A DNA stretch of 64,000 nucleotides from Aequorivita antarctica (lineage in GTDB: Bacteria; Bacteroidota; Bacteroidia; Flavobacteriales; Flavobacteriaceae). Below are positions 27,509 through 35,586 of this stretch, in pieces. The notes under the pieces are model-generated. The model was not told where the DNA came from. It saw only the letters and a list, made by a program, of their open reading frames with translations, and ran no database searches. Within the stretch, counting starts at the first letter, position 1, and every line of letters starts with the position of its first letter. The stretch spans positions 124,001 through 188,000 of the forward strand of contig NZ_VORT01000005.1 of NCBI RefSeq assembly GCF_007997155.1, written 5' to 3'. A program made the position numbers and the translations under genes.

Positions 27509-28336
27509 TCAAGATTTTAGGTTTTCAAACAATTTTACACATTCCATGGCTTGTTTTACGTCGTGAACTCTTAAGATTGATGCGCCTTTTAATAGTGCGA
27601 TTGTGTTTAGCGAAGTTGTTCCGTTTAAAGCGTTTTCTGCGGAAGTCTCCAACGTTTTATAAATCATCGATTTTCGTGAAATACCCACCAAAATTGGAAC
27701 TTCCAAATTTTGAAAAAGTTCCAGATTGTTCAAAAGTTGAAAGCTTTGTTCGCGAGTTTTTGAAAAACCAAAACCAGGATCGGCTATTATATCATTAATT
27801 CCTTCGGCTCGGGCGGATGCAATTTTTTCAGATAAATCTTTTAAAACTTCAACAGTCACATTTTTGTAATCGGTCAGTTTCGTCATTGTTTTTGGCGTCC
27901 CACGCATGTGCATCAAAATGTATGGAACTTTCAGCTTTGCAACTGTTTTGTACATTTCGGTATCCAAAGTTCCACCAGAAACATCATTCACAATTACAGC
28001 TCCGGTTTCAACAGCATTTTTTGCAACTTCACTTTGGAAGGTATCCACAGAAATCAAAGCTTCGGGGAAATTTTTCAGAATGCTTTCAATAGCCTCAACA
28101 ACTCTTCGAATTTCTTCACTTTCAGAAATTTCATCCGCTCCGGGTCGCGTGCTGTAACCGCCAATGTCTAGGAAAGTAGTGCCCTCCGAAAGCATTTTTT
28201 CGGCCTGCTTTAAAATTTCTTTTTCGGAATAGGTTTTTCCGCCGTCATAAAATGAATCAGTCGTAACGTTGATAATGCCCATCACTTTGGGCTGGGAGAG
28301 GTCTATGATTTTGCCGCGGCAATTAAGGGTCTGCAA
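27509..28336 (-). CDS. folP: Dihydropteroate synthase
   Basis: Condenses para-aminobenzoate with dihydropterin pyrophosphate in folate synthesis; the target of sulfonamides. The 275-residue TIM barrel shows VMGIINVTTDSFYDGGK, FLDIGGYSTRPGA, VIVNDVSGG and the C-terminal LRVHDVKQ (RxH phosphate site). It is the first gene of the folP-cdaA unit and diverges from the DUF1599 gene. Confidence 0.97.
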   Translation of the reverse strand: MQTLNCRGKIIDLSQPKVMGIINVTTDSFYDGGKTYSEKEILKQAEKMLSEGTTFLDIGGYSTRPGADEISESEEIRRVVEAIESILKNFPEALISVDTFQSEVAKNAVETGAVIVNDVSGGTLDTEMYKTVAKLKVPYILMHMRGTPKTMTKLTDYKNVTVEVLKDLSEKIASARAEGINDIIADPGFGFSKTREQSFQLLNNLELFQNLEVPILVGISRKSMIYKTLETSAENALNGTTSLNTIALLKGASILRVHDVKQAMECVKLFENLKS

Positions 28337-28470
28337 TTTTTTAAACTTTTTTTAGCTTTCAAAATTCATAAATTTTTAGTCAATGTGCTTATTGGCGAAT
28401 AACTTTAAGCGTTCAACTTTGAACTTTGAACTATTTAAGCGAAATTTACGCAAAATCTTACACATCACTA

Positions 28471-29013
28471 ATGGCGGATACTTCAAATCAATACAACAAT
28501 CAAATTACAAAATGTAGAGAGCTGTTTGTCAGTAAAATGCGCGATTACGGAAGTGCGTGGCGCATTCTTAGGCTTCCATCATTAACTGACCAAATTTTTA
28601 TAAAGGCGCAACGCATTCGTGGTTTGCAGCAAAATGCCGAACAAAAAATTGATGAAGACGAAACCAGTGAGTTTATCGGCATTGTAAATTATTCTATTAT
28701 GGCACTCATTCAATTGGAAAAAGGCGTGGTAGAGCAACCAGATCTTTCCTTGGAAGAGGCTACGCAGCTTTACGATGAACAAGTTGCCAAAACCAAACAA
28801 TTAATGATGGATAAAAATCACGATTATGGCGAGGCTTGGCGTGATATGCGCATAAGTTCACTGACAGATTTGATTCTTCAGAAATTGTTGCGGGTAAAAC
28901 AAATTGAAAATAACAGCGGAAAAACCTTGGTTTCTGAAGGAATTGACGCCAATTATCAGGATATGATTAATTATGCTGTGTTTGCGTTAATTCATTTGGA
29001 AGAAAGAAAATAG
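28471..29013 (+). CDS. DUF1599 domain protein (two tandem repeats)
   Basis: From the ATG at 28471 (MADTSNQYNNQ) the protein has 180 residues and consists of two related halves of DUF1599: CRELFVSKMRDYGSAWRILR with LPSLTDQIFIKAQRIR, and TKQLMMDKNHDYGEAWRDMR with ISSLTDLILQKLLRVK. The repeated D-Y-G-x-A-W core and charged helices suggest a helical, possibly nucleotide-pyrophosphohydrolase-like fold. The function is unproven. A TTG start 45 nt upstream would add 15 residues. First gene of a plus-strand unit reaching to clpS. Confidence 0.88.
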   Translation: MADTSNQYNNQITKCRELFVSKMRDYGSAWRILRLPSLTDQIFIKAQRIRGLQQNAEQKIDEDETSEFIGIVNYSIMALIQLEKGVVEQPDLSLEEATQLYDEQVAKTKQLMMDKNHDYGEAWRDMRISSLTDLILQKLLRVKQIENNSGKTLVSEGIDANYQDMINYAVFALIHLEERK

Positions 29014-29037
29014 AACAAAGAAAAAATAAAAAGAGGT

Positions 29038-30753
29038 ATGAAAATATTAGTTGGAATATCAAGAATAATTGTTGGCGTATTATTTATAATCAGCGGATTG
29101 ATCAAGTTGAACGACCCCGTTGGGTTTTCATTTAAACTAAAAGACTACTTCGCGCCCGAAGTTTTAAATCTTGGATTTTTGGTGCCCTATGCCTTATTGA
29201 TTGCAATATTTTTGGTGATTATTGAAGTATTGCTTGGCGTTGCACTGCTTTTGGGTTACTTAAAAAAGCTTACGCTTTGGAGCCTTCTGTTGATGATTGT
29301 GTTTTTCACATTTCTCACATTTTATTCGGCATATTTCAACAAAGTGACCGATTGCGGTTGCTTCGGTGATGCTATAAAGCTTACGCCTTGGGAATCTTTC
29401 AGCAAAGACATTGTTTTACTGGTCTTGATATTGATTCTTTTTATAGGAAGAAAATACATACAGCCATTTTTTACAAAAGGAACGCGAAGCATTCTTATTT
29501 TCGCAACATTTGTGGCGTGCCTTGGAATTATTTATTACGTTTTACTGCACCTTCCTATTATAGATTTCCGTCCGTATAAAATTGGCGCGAATATAAAAGA
29601 AGGAATGACAATTCCAGAAAATGCGCCGGGACCTATTTATGAATACAAGTGGAAATTCAACGTCAATGGCGAAGAAAAAATCATCACTACTACTGGCGAC
29701 TATCCGAAAGTTGATGGCGAATTGATAAGTACCGACACTGAAATGATCCAAGAAGGCTACACGCCGCCAATCCACGATTTCACAATGGAACGCGATGGAG
29801 AGGATTATACTGCGCAATTTTTGGATGAAGAAAATTTGGTGGTCATTATTGCGTATAGCTTAGGAAATACCGAAAAGGACGGATACATTCCTATTAAAGA
29901 AGTTACAGATAAAGCCTTGAAAAATGGTTATAATGTGATAGGTCTTTCGGCTTCTTCACAAGAAATGACCGAGGCACTAGTTGAAGAATATAAATTGAAT
30001 TTCAAGTTTTATTTCTGTGATGAAACTACTTTGAAAACTATTGTTCGAAGTAATCCGGGAATTTTGGAATTGGACAATGGAACTATCAAACAAAAACTAC
30101 ATTGGAATGATGCCTTAAAACTGCAACTTCCAGTAGTTGAAAATGCAAAACCAAAGTTGGATTTTTCTTTGAAACAGCGTTTAGATAGTATAGTTGTGCT
30201 AGATCAGAAATACCGCTTACTAATGCAGGCTAGATCCTTAGAAGAAAGAAAGAAACTAGGTGAAAAAATGGGTCTTACGGAAGCTGAATATAGTGGTGAC
30301 CTTTCCCAAATGCAGCTTGTTTTGGACAGTGTAAATATGGTTTTTGTTGAAAAGTATTTTATTCAAAAAGGCTATCCCGGAAAATCTGTGGTTGGCGAAG
30401 AATCAAGTCTAGTAGCGTGGAATGTTTTACAACATAATCCTGATAAAATTCCACTTTATTTACCATTAGTAAAAAGGGCTGCCGATGCTGGAGAGATTCC
30501 AAAAACTTCTGCTGCAATGATGGAAGACCGTTATTTGATGATGGAAGGAAAACCACAAATATACGGCACGCAAGGAATGAGTTATGATGATGCAAGAGGC
30601 TCTTTTATCTGGCCCATAGAAAATCCTGAAACGGTAAACGAACGAAGAAAAGAGGCTGGTTTTGATGAAACTATCGAGGTATACTCCAAAATACTTTTTG
30701 GTGATGACTTTGTGTATAAGCCACGTACTATGGAACAAATAAATCAACAATAG
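29038..30753 (+). CDS. BT_3928 family protein (DoxX-like membrane domain plus thioredoxin-like region)
   Basis: A 571-residue protein. The first ~180 residues form a DoxX/MauE-like membrane domain with at least four helices and the DCGCFGD motif in a loop (about residue 102), typical of redox-active members. The middle part (about 210-370) looks like a degenerate thioredoxin fold (LVVIIAYSLGNTEKDG, VIGLSASSQEM) lacking the CxxC active site. The C-terminal ~200 residues are helical and not recognised. A role in electron transfer to periplasmic proteins is plausible. It precedes the lone permease by a 1-bp gap. Confidence 0.82.
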   Translation: MKILVGISRIIVGVLFIISGLIKLNDPVGFSFKLKDYFAPEVLNLGFLVPYALLIAIFLVIIEVLLGVALLLGYLKKLTLWSLLLMIVFFTFLTFYSAYFNKVTDCGCFGDAIKLTPWESFSKDIVLLVLILILFIGRKYIQPFFTKGTRSILIFATFVACLGIIYYVLLHLPIIDFRPYKIGANIKEGMTIPENAPGPIYEYKWKFNVNGEEKIITTTGDYPKVDGELISTDTEMIQEGYTPPIHDFTMERDGEDYTAQFLDEENLVVIIAYSLGNTEKDGYIPIKEVTDKALKNGYNVIGLSASSQEMTEALVEEYKLNFKFYFCDETTLKTIVRSNPGILELDNGTIKQKLHWNDALKLQLPVVENAKPKLDFSLKQRLDSIVVLDQKYRLLMQARSLEERKKLGEKMGLTEAEYSGDLSQMQLVLDSVNMVFVEKYFIQKGYPGKSVVGEESSLVAWNVLQHNPDKIPLYLPLVKRAADAGEIPKTSAAMMEDRYLMMEGKPQIYGTQGMSYDDARGSFIWPIENPETVNERRKEAGFDETIEVYSKILFGDDFVYKPRTMEQINQQ

Positions 30754-30754
30754 G

Positions 30755-31831
30755 GTGGCGGGCTACATACTTCAGAAATTAGGTTATGCTTTGCTCACCT
30801 TGTTTGGAGTTGTAACCGTAATTTTTTTGCTATTCACAATTCTTCCCGGCGATCCGGCACGGATGATGCTCGGCCAAAACGAAACTGCTGAACAGCTTGC
30901 CGTAGTAAAAAAGAAGTATGGCTTTGATCAACCTGTATCCGTACAATATTTAAGGTATTTAAATGATTTGTCGCCTATTTCCTTTCACAGTAAAACCCCA
31001 GATGCTTATACCTATTTGGCGAAGGGAAAATACAATGCAGCGAAATTATTTCCAATAGGAAACACGAACATAGTCCTGAAAACGCCTTACTTGCGCGAAT
31101 CATTCCAAAAGAACGGAAAAGAAGTTAGTGAAGTAATAGCAGAAACCCTCCCGAATACTTTTATTCTGGCAGTTTCGGCAATTTTTATTGCAATTTTGAT
31201 TGGCGTTTTCCTAGGAATAATTTCCGTGCTTTTTAAAGATGGTTTTATTGATAAAATAATTCAATTGGTCAGCACGCTGGGAATGAGCGTTCCCTCTTTT
31301 TTCAGCGCAATTATTTTTGCGTGGATTTTTGGTTTTTTGCTTCACGAATACACAAATTTGAACATGACGGGAAGCCTTTATGAAGTTGACGATTTCGGGA
31401 ATGGGAAATATATTCAATGGAAAAATTTGATATTGCCTGCAATTGTTTTGGGAATTCGCCCGCTAGCCGTTGTGAGCCAATTGATGCGCAACTCGTTGCT
31501 TGAAGTTTTGAACCAAGACTACATTCGCACTGCAAAAGCAAAAGGGCTTTCTTTTTATCAAATTATAAAAAGACACGCGCTTAAAAATTCGTTAAACCCT
31601 GTAGTTACAGCAATTTCAGGCTGGTTTGCGTCGATGCTTGCGGGAGCTGTTTTTGTAGAGTACATTTTCGGATGGAATGGTTTGGGCAAAGAAATTGTGA
31701 ACGCTTTAAATACATTGGATTTGCCCATAATTATGGGCGCAGTATTGGTAATTGCAACATTGTTCATATTAATCAATATTTTTGTAGATATAATTTATGG
31801 GTGGCTGGACCCGAAAATCAGTCGTCAGTGA
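30755..31831 (+). CDS. ABC transporter permease, DppB/OppB type
   Basis: A 358-residue inner-membrane permease of the binding-protein-dependent peptide/nickel family. The N-terminus MAGYILQKLGYALLTLFGVV and GDPARMMLGQNETAEQL are typical. The EAA loop in the last third is DYIRTAKAKGLSFYQIIKRH. The start is a GTG one base after the BT_3928 stop. No partner permease, ATPase or binding protein is in the window, so it must work with subunits encoded elsewhere or has a divergent role. An extra periplasmic segment of about 60 residues lies after helix 1. Confidence 0.9.
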   Translation: MAGYILQKLGYALLTLFGVVTVIFLLFTILPGDPARMMLGQNETAEQLAVVKKKYGFDQPVSVQYLRYLNDLSPISFHSKTPDAYTYLAKGKYNAAKLFPIGNTNIVLKTPYLRESFQKNGKEVSEVIAETLPNTFILAVSAIFIAILIGVFLGIISVLFKDGFIDKIIQLVSTLGMSVPSFFSAIIFAWIFGFLLHEYTNLNMTGSLYEVDDFGNGKYIQWKNLILPAIVLGIRPLAVVSQLMRNSLLEVLNQDYIRTAKAKGLSFYQIIKRHALKNSLNPVVTAISGWFASMLAGAVFVEYIFGWNGLGKEIVNALNTLDLPIIMGAVLVIATLFILINIFVDIIYGWLDPKISRQ

Positions 31832-31878
31832 TAAGTCGTCAATATTTAAAAATAAACAGTATCAATAAACTTCGTAAT

Positions 31879-32355
31879 ATGAAATTACTAATCACACTTT
31901 TTCTATTCGTTTCTTTTGCACAAGCACAGCAAAAAACCTTTACTGAAGCTGCATTGAATGAGAAATTTCTTTCGGAAGATAACTCAGAAATTACCTTTTC
32001 GGAAGTACTTCAACAATACAAAGGCAAAACCGTATTTATTGACATTTGGGCTAGTTGGTGCAAGGACTGTATTGTAGGAATGCCGAAGGTACATAAGCTT
32101 CAAAAGGATAATCCTGAAATTGTTTTTCTTTTCCTTTCCTTGGATAAGGAAACGGAAAGTTGGAAAAACGGAATTGAAAAATACGGTGTGATTGGTGAAA
32201 ACTATTTTATACCTGCAGGTTGGAAGGGCGATTTTTGTACTTCCATAGATTTAGACTGGATCCCCAGATATATGATTGTGAATCCTGAAGGCGAGATAAG
32301 TCTATACAAAGCCATTGATACGAATGATGAGAATCTTTTAAAAGCATTGAAATGA
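31879..32355 (+). CDS. TlpA-like exported thioredoxin
   Basis: From the ATG at 31879 the protein has 158 residues with a signal peptide (MKLLITLFLFVSFAQAQ). The thioredoxin fold carries the active site WASWCKDC with a cis-proline region near YFIPAGWKG. It resembles TlpA/ResA proteins that reduce disulfides in the periplasm or support cytochrome c maturation. The longer open frame starting at 31672 overlaps the permease gene and is not used. Its stop overlaps the tpiA start (ATGA). Confidence 0.9.
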   Translation: MKLLITLFLFVSFAQAQQKTFTEAALNEKFLSEDNSEITFSEVLQQYKGKTVFIDIWASWCKDCIVGMPKVHKLQKDNPEIVFLFLSLDKETESWKNGIEKYGVIGENYFIPAGWKGDFCTSIDLDWIPRYMIVNPEGEISLYKAIDTNDENLLKALK

Positions 32356-33101
32356 GAAAAAAAATAGTAGCAGGAAACTGGAAAATGTACAATGATTTGG
32401 CCGAAACCGAAATGTTTTTGGTTGACTTAAAAAAACAAGTATTTCCAGAAAATGTAGTAGTAATGATAGCTCCGTCCTTTACCAATTTGAACCACACGTT
32501 CAGATCTTTGCGCGAGCATCCCGTGAAGATTGCCGCACAGAATATGCATCAAAACAACGAAGGCGCTTTTACCGGAGAAATCTCTGCAAAAATGTTGAAA
32601 AGTGTAGGGGCAAACACAGTTATTTTGGGTCACAGTGAGCGACGGGCTTATTTTAATGAAGACAGCGCCATTCTTGCTAGAAAGGTAATTACAGCTTTGG
32701 AAAATGAAATGACCATTATTTTCTGTATCGGTGAAGAATTGGAAGACCGCAAAAGTGGCAATCACTTCCAACTAATTAAAACACAACTTTCTGAAGGACT
32801 TTTTCATATTTCAAGCGATGCTTGGGAAAATATAATTATTGCTTACGAGCCTGTTTGGGCAATAGGTACTGGCGAAACTGCGAGCCCAGAACAAGCTCAG
32901 GAAATGCATAAATTCATTAGAAAAACTGTTGCAGAAAATTATTCAAAAGAAATAGCAGATAAAGTTTCAATCCTCTACGGCGGAAGCGTAAAACCCGATA
33001 ATGCCAGTGAAATTTTCGGACAAGACGATGTTGATGGAGGCCTGATTGGCGGTGCCTCGCTGAAGGTTGAAAGTTTTATGAAAATTGTAAATTCATTTTA
33101 A
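32352..33101 (+). CDS. tpiA: Triosephosphate isomerase
   Basis: Interconverts dihydroxyacetone phosphate and glyceraldehyde 3-phosphate. The 249-residue TIM barrel has the N-terminal VAGNWKMYND (catalytic Lys), GHSERRAYF (catalytic His) and the catalytic glutamate in IAYEPVWAIGTG, then ILYGGSVKPDN. Both ends overlap neighbours (ATGA with the thioredoxin gene, TAATG with prmA), so the unit is translated as one. Confidence 0.98.
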   Translation: MRKKIVAGNWKMYNDLAETEMFLVDLKKQVFPENVVVMIAPSFTNLNHTFRSLREHPVKIAAQNMHQNNEGAFTGEISAKMLKSVGANTVILGHSERRAYFNEDSAILARKVITALENEMTIIFCIGEELEDRKSGNHFQLIKTQLSEGLFHISSDAWENIIIAYEPVWAIGTGETASPEQAQEMHKFIRKTVAENYSKEIADKVSILYGGSVKPDNASEIFGQDDVDGGLIGGASLKVESFMKIVNSF

Positions 33102-33934
33102 TGTCGCAGATTTATATAGAATACGATTTTAAAGTAACTCCACTTCAGCCAGGAACAGAAATCCTAATTGCCGAACTTGGTTACGCAGGTTTTGAAAGCT
33201 TTGTGGAAACGGAGGAAGGCGTCACAGCTTATATTCAAAAAGAAGAGTGGAACGCAGCTATTTTAGAAGATATAAATATTTTGGATTCGGATGAATTTAA
33301 AATTGAGTTTACTACTTCTGAAATTGCACAAGTAAACTGGAATTCAGAATGGGAAAAAAACTTCGACTCAATTGAAGTTGACGAAAAATGTACCGTTCGT
33401 GCGCCATTTCACCCAAATAAAAATTTCGAATATGAAATAGTAATCGAGCCTAAAATGTCTTTCGGAACGGGTCACCACGAGACTACTTTTATGATGCTTC
33501 AACATATTTTGGAGAATGATTTTGAAGGAAAATCTGTGCTCGATATGGGCTGCGGAACAGCTGTTTTGGCAATTTTGGCCGAAATGAGAGGTGCTTCAAA
33601 ACTTGATGCCATTGACATAGACGAGTGGTGTTTTGAGAATTCTTTGGAAAATATTGAAAGAAACCACTGTAAAAATATTTCCGTTTTTCTGGGTGATTCA
33701 ACCTTGCTTTCAGAAAAAAAATATGATGTGATTATTGCCAACATCAACAGAAACATTCTTCTGAATGATATGGAGGTCTATAGAAAATGTTTAGATTTGG
33801 GCGGAGTGCTTTACCTGAGTGGGTTTTATGTGGAAGATTTACCAATTATAACAGAAACTTGCAATAATCTGGGATTCACTTTCGTTGAAAATAAAGAGAA
33901 AAACAAATGGGTTGCAGCAAAGTTTAAAATTTAG
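33101..33934 (+). CDS. prmA: Ribosomal protein L11 methyltransferase
   Basis: Trimethylates lysines of ribosomal protein L11 using S-adenosylmethionine. The 277-residue protein has the N-terminal substrate-recognition domain and a Rossmann methyltransferase domain with motif I VLDMGCGTAVLAI (about 145) preceded by MSFGTGHHETT, the hallmark of PrmA. A DANINRN-type NIxxN motif appears as VIIANINRNILL. Starts in a 1-bp overlap with tpiA. Confidence 0.96.
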   Translation: MSQIYIEYDFKVTPLQPGTEILIAELGYAGFESFVETEEGVTAYIQKEEWNAAILEDINILDSDEFKIEFTTSEIAQVNWNSEWEKNFDSIEVDEKCTVRAPFHPNKNFEYEIVIEPKMSFGTGHHETTFMMLQHILENDFEGKSVLDMGCGTAVLAILAEMRGASKLDAIDIDEWCFENSLENIERNHCKNISVFLGDSTLLSEKKYDVIIANINRNILLNDMEVYRKCLDLGGVLYLSGFYVEDLPIITETCNNLGFTFVENKEKNKWVAAKFKI

Positions 33935-33969
33935 TAAATTTCATTTGTTTTAGGAATTGTATAAAAGTT

Positions 33970-34245
33970 ATGAGTACCAAAGAAAAAATCCAGGAAGATG
34001 TATCGGTTGCCGAAAAGGAAAGCAGCCAGAATGAAATCGTGCTTTACAATGATGATGTAAACACGTTTGACCACGTAATAAACAGTTTAATCTTTGCCTG
34101 CGAGCACACGCCAGAACAGGCTGAGCAGTGCTCCATCATCGTTCACTACAAAGGAAAATGTACTGTGAAAACGGGTGAGTTTAACGAATTAAAACCGCGC
34201 TGCTCGATGCTTTTGGAAGCTGGGTTAAGCGCTGAGATTATTTAA
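33970..34245 (+). CDS. clpS: ATP-dependent Clp protease adaptor ClpS
   Basis: Delivers N-degron proteins to ClpAP-type proteases (in Bacteroidota the ClpC-type partner). The 91-residue protein has an N-terminal extension and the ClpS core: IVLYNDDVNTFDHVI (substrate pocket Asn-Asp) and a helix with ACEHTPEQAEQCSIIVHYKG, in pieces EHTPEQAEQ and VHYKGKC. Last gene of the plus-strand unit, followed at 34312 by a strong terminator. Confidence 0.95.
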   Translation: MSTKEKIQEDVSVAEKESSQNEIVLYNDDVNTFDHVINSLIFACEHTPEQAEQCSIIVHYKGKCTVKTGEFNELKPRCSMLLEAGLSAEII

Positions 34246-34463
34246 AACCACTCAAAGTACAATCCGGAAATAATTACGGCTATTATTAGAATAATCAGTA
34301 CAATAATAATGAAACCTGCTCCAAAGCAGGTTTTTTTATTGTCTTGAAAAATGTAGTCTCTTTCTTTTTCGTTATCAGAATCTTTTACGATTTTAGTTAT
34401 TTTGATGGTTTTAATGAGTCCAAAATACTTAAAAATATGTAATTGTTTCGAAAACTTTGTCAT
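34242..34463 (-). CDS. Doubtful small membrane protein
   Basis: From the ATG at 34463 the frame encodes 73 residues: a basic N-terminus and a strongly hydrophobic C-terminal segment (GAGFIIIVLIILIIAVIISG). The hydrophobic stretch looks like a real membrane helix. Against it: the clpS terminator hairpin lies inside the frame, and the start codon follows directly on another terminator's T-run, leaving no room for a promoter. It overlaps the clpS stop by 4 bp. Treated as possible only. Confidence 0.3.
   Translation of the reverse strand: MTKFSKQLHIFKYFGLIKTIKITKIVKDSDNEKERDYIFQDNKKTCFGAGFIIIVLIILIIAVIISGLYFEWF
34312..34337 (+). terminator. clpS operon terminator
   Basis: A 9-bp perfect stem AAACCTGCT / AGCAGGTTT, CCAA loop and a seven-base T-run, 66 bp past the clpS stop. 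It closes the DUF1599-to-clpS unit. Confidence 0.88.
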
Positions 34464-34467
34464 AAAA

Positions 34468-34493
34468 AAACCACGTTTTTTAGAACGTGGTTT
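34468..34493 (-). terminator. Intrinsic terminator, minus orientation
   Basis: A 10-bp perfect stem AAACCACGTT / AACGTGGTTT with a 6-nt loop; on the minus strand it is followed by an uninterrupted T-run. No intact gene precedes it on that strand within 450 bp (the next is the response regulator stop at 34944), so it may belong to the LuxR/kinase transcript or be a relic. Confidence 0.65.
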
Positions 34494-34680
34494 CCTGCTT
34501 TTAGTGACCTTGCCAAGATTCAAACCGAATGTTTTTAGCCCAATTATAGGTGGACATCTACTAACTTTTTAAAATCGTGTTGACGAGCTGTGAACTTATC
34601 TTGTATTCAAAACGTCAAATTTGACTTCCTTAAAATAAATTTATTAATTATTTTATGATTAGGATTAAAAAAACATAGAT

Positions 34681-34914
34681 TATTCCTATTATAATTTTCA
34701 AAAGGAGTATCTCTATGATTTCGATTTGGCCATTTTGAGAAAATGGACTTGGAAACCCGCTGTGTGGAATAAAGGAAATGCTGCTTCTAATTTAATTAAT
34801 TGGAAATGGAAACTAATTTGTGCTGGAGGTTTTGAAATTGAATATCTATTAAATACAGAAATCAACAAAGATGATAATCTTAAAATTGTTGTTTTAAAGA
34901 TGATTCATTTTTAG
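34681..34914 (+). pseudogene. Decayed C-terminal fragment of a kelch/T9SS protein
   Basis: The plus-strand frame reads through to the stop at 34914 and matches the last propeller blade of the intact kelch protein at 17942-19195. Side by side: KPAVWNKGNAAS with KPTAWLTGNSGS, and KLICAGGFEIEYLLNTEI with KLICASGFQTDYLFETEI. About half of the residues are identical over 37 positions. No start codon, signal peptide or sorting domain remains. It marks the left edge of the AT-rich accessory region and looks like the remnant of a duplicate or of an old recombination. Confidence 0.7.
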
Positions 34915-34943
34915 AGAGAATATTTCTGCTAAAGAAAACAAAA

Positions 34944-35576
34944 TCAAATAAGTCCATTATTTATTGCGTAGTTGATAAGTTCGACGCCATTTTTGACTTT
35001 AAACTTGTTCAATAGATTTCTACGATGTGTTTGAACTGTTAAATAGCTTAAAAATAAGATGTCCGCTATTTGTTGAGTGGACTTACCCTGTTTCATTAAA
35101 ATGGTGATTTCTTTTTCTCTTTTTGTCAATCGGGGGATATTTTGCAAATCATTTGAAGTAATTTGATTAACCAAATTACTAACTTCATCACTAAAGACTA
35201 TCTTTCCATTAAGTGCATTTTCAATGCAATATTTAAATTCTGCCAGCCCAGCACTTTTTAAAAGATAACCACTTGCACCATTTCGAATCATTTGCAGAAT
35301 GATACTTCTTTCAGCTTGGCTGCTCATTGCGAGCACTTTAATGTGAGGTTGTGCTTTTTTAATTTCTATACAAACATCAATACCGTTCATATCTGGTAGA
35401 AAAACATCCAATAGAACAAGATCAATTGCATCAAAACTATCTCTTGCAAAAAATTCTGAGGCCGAACTATAGCTGTCTGTTATAGTTATTATCTCTGAAT
35501 TTGAAAACAATATTTGTAGCCCTTCTATTATTAAGGGATGATCGTCTACTATTACAACTTTGATTGTTGAATTCAT
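34944..35576 (-). CDS. NarL/FixJ-family response regulator
   Basis: A 210-residue regulator. The receiver domain has the acidic pocket VVIVDDHPLI, phosphorylation Asp in LVLLDVFLPDMNG and a conserved Lys in GYLLKSAG. The C-terminal LuxR-type helix-turn-helix (about 145-205) is LTKREKEITILMKQGKS, then QQIADILFLSYLTVQTHRR. It is 10 bp downstream of its kinase gene, in one transcript. NarL-type domains bind inverted repeats with TAC...GTA ends; the five palindromes described for this window have that form, so it is the leading candidate regulator (inference). Confidence 0.95.
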   Translation of the reverse strand: MNSTIKVVIVDDHPLIIEGLQILFSNSEIITITDSYSSASEFFARDSFDAIDLVLLDVFLPDMNGIDVCIEIKKAQPHIKVLAMSSQAERSIILQMIRNGASGYLLKSAGLAEFKYCIENALNGKIVFSDEVSNLVNQITSNDLQNIPRLTKREKEITILMKQGKSTQQIADILFLSYLTVQTHRRNLLNKFKVKNGVELINYAINNGLI

Positions 35577-35586
35577 GCTGAAAAAT

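Noticed and set aside
31672-31878. Upstream extension of the thioredoxin frame
   Set aside because: Overlaps the permease gene; the signal peptide begins at 31879.
34468-34493. Reading this hairpin as the clpS terminator
   Set aside because: The T-run is on the minus strand; the stronger plus-strand terminator for clpS is at 34312-34337.
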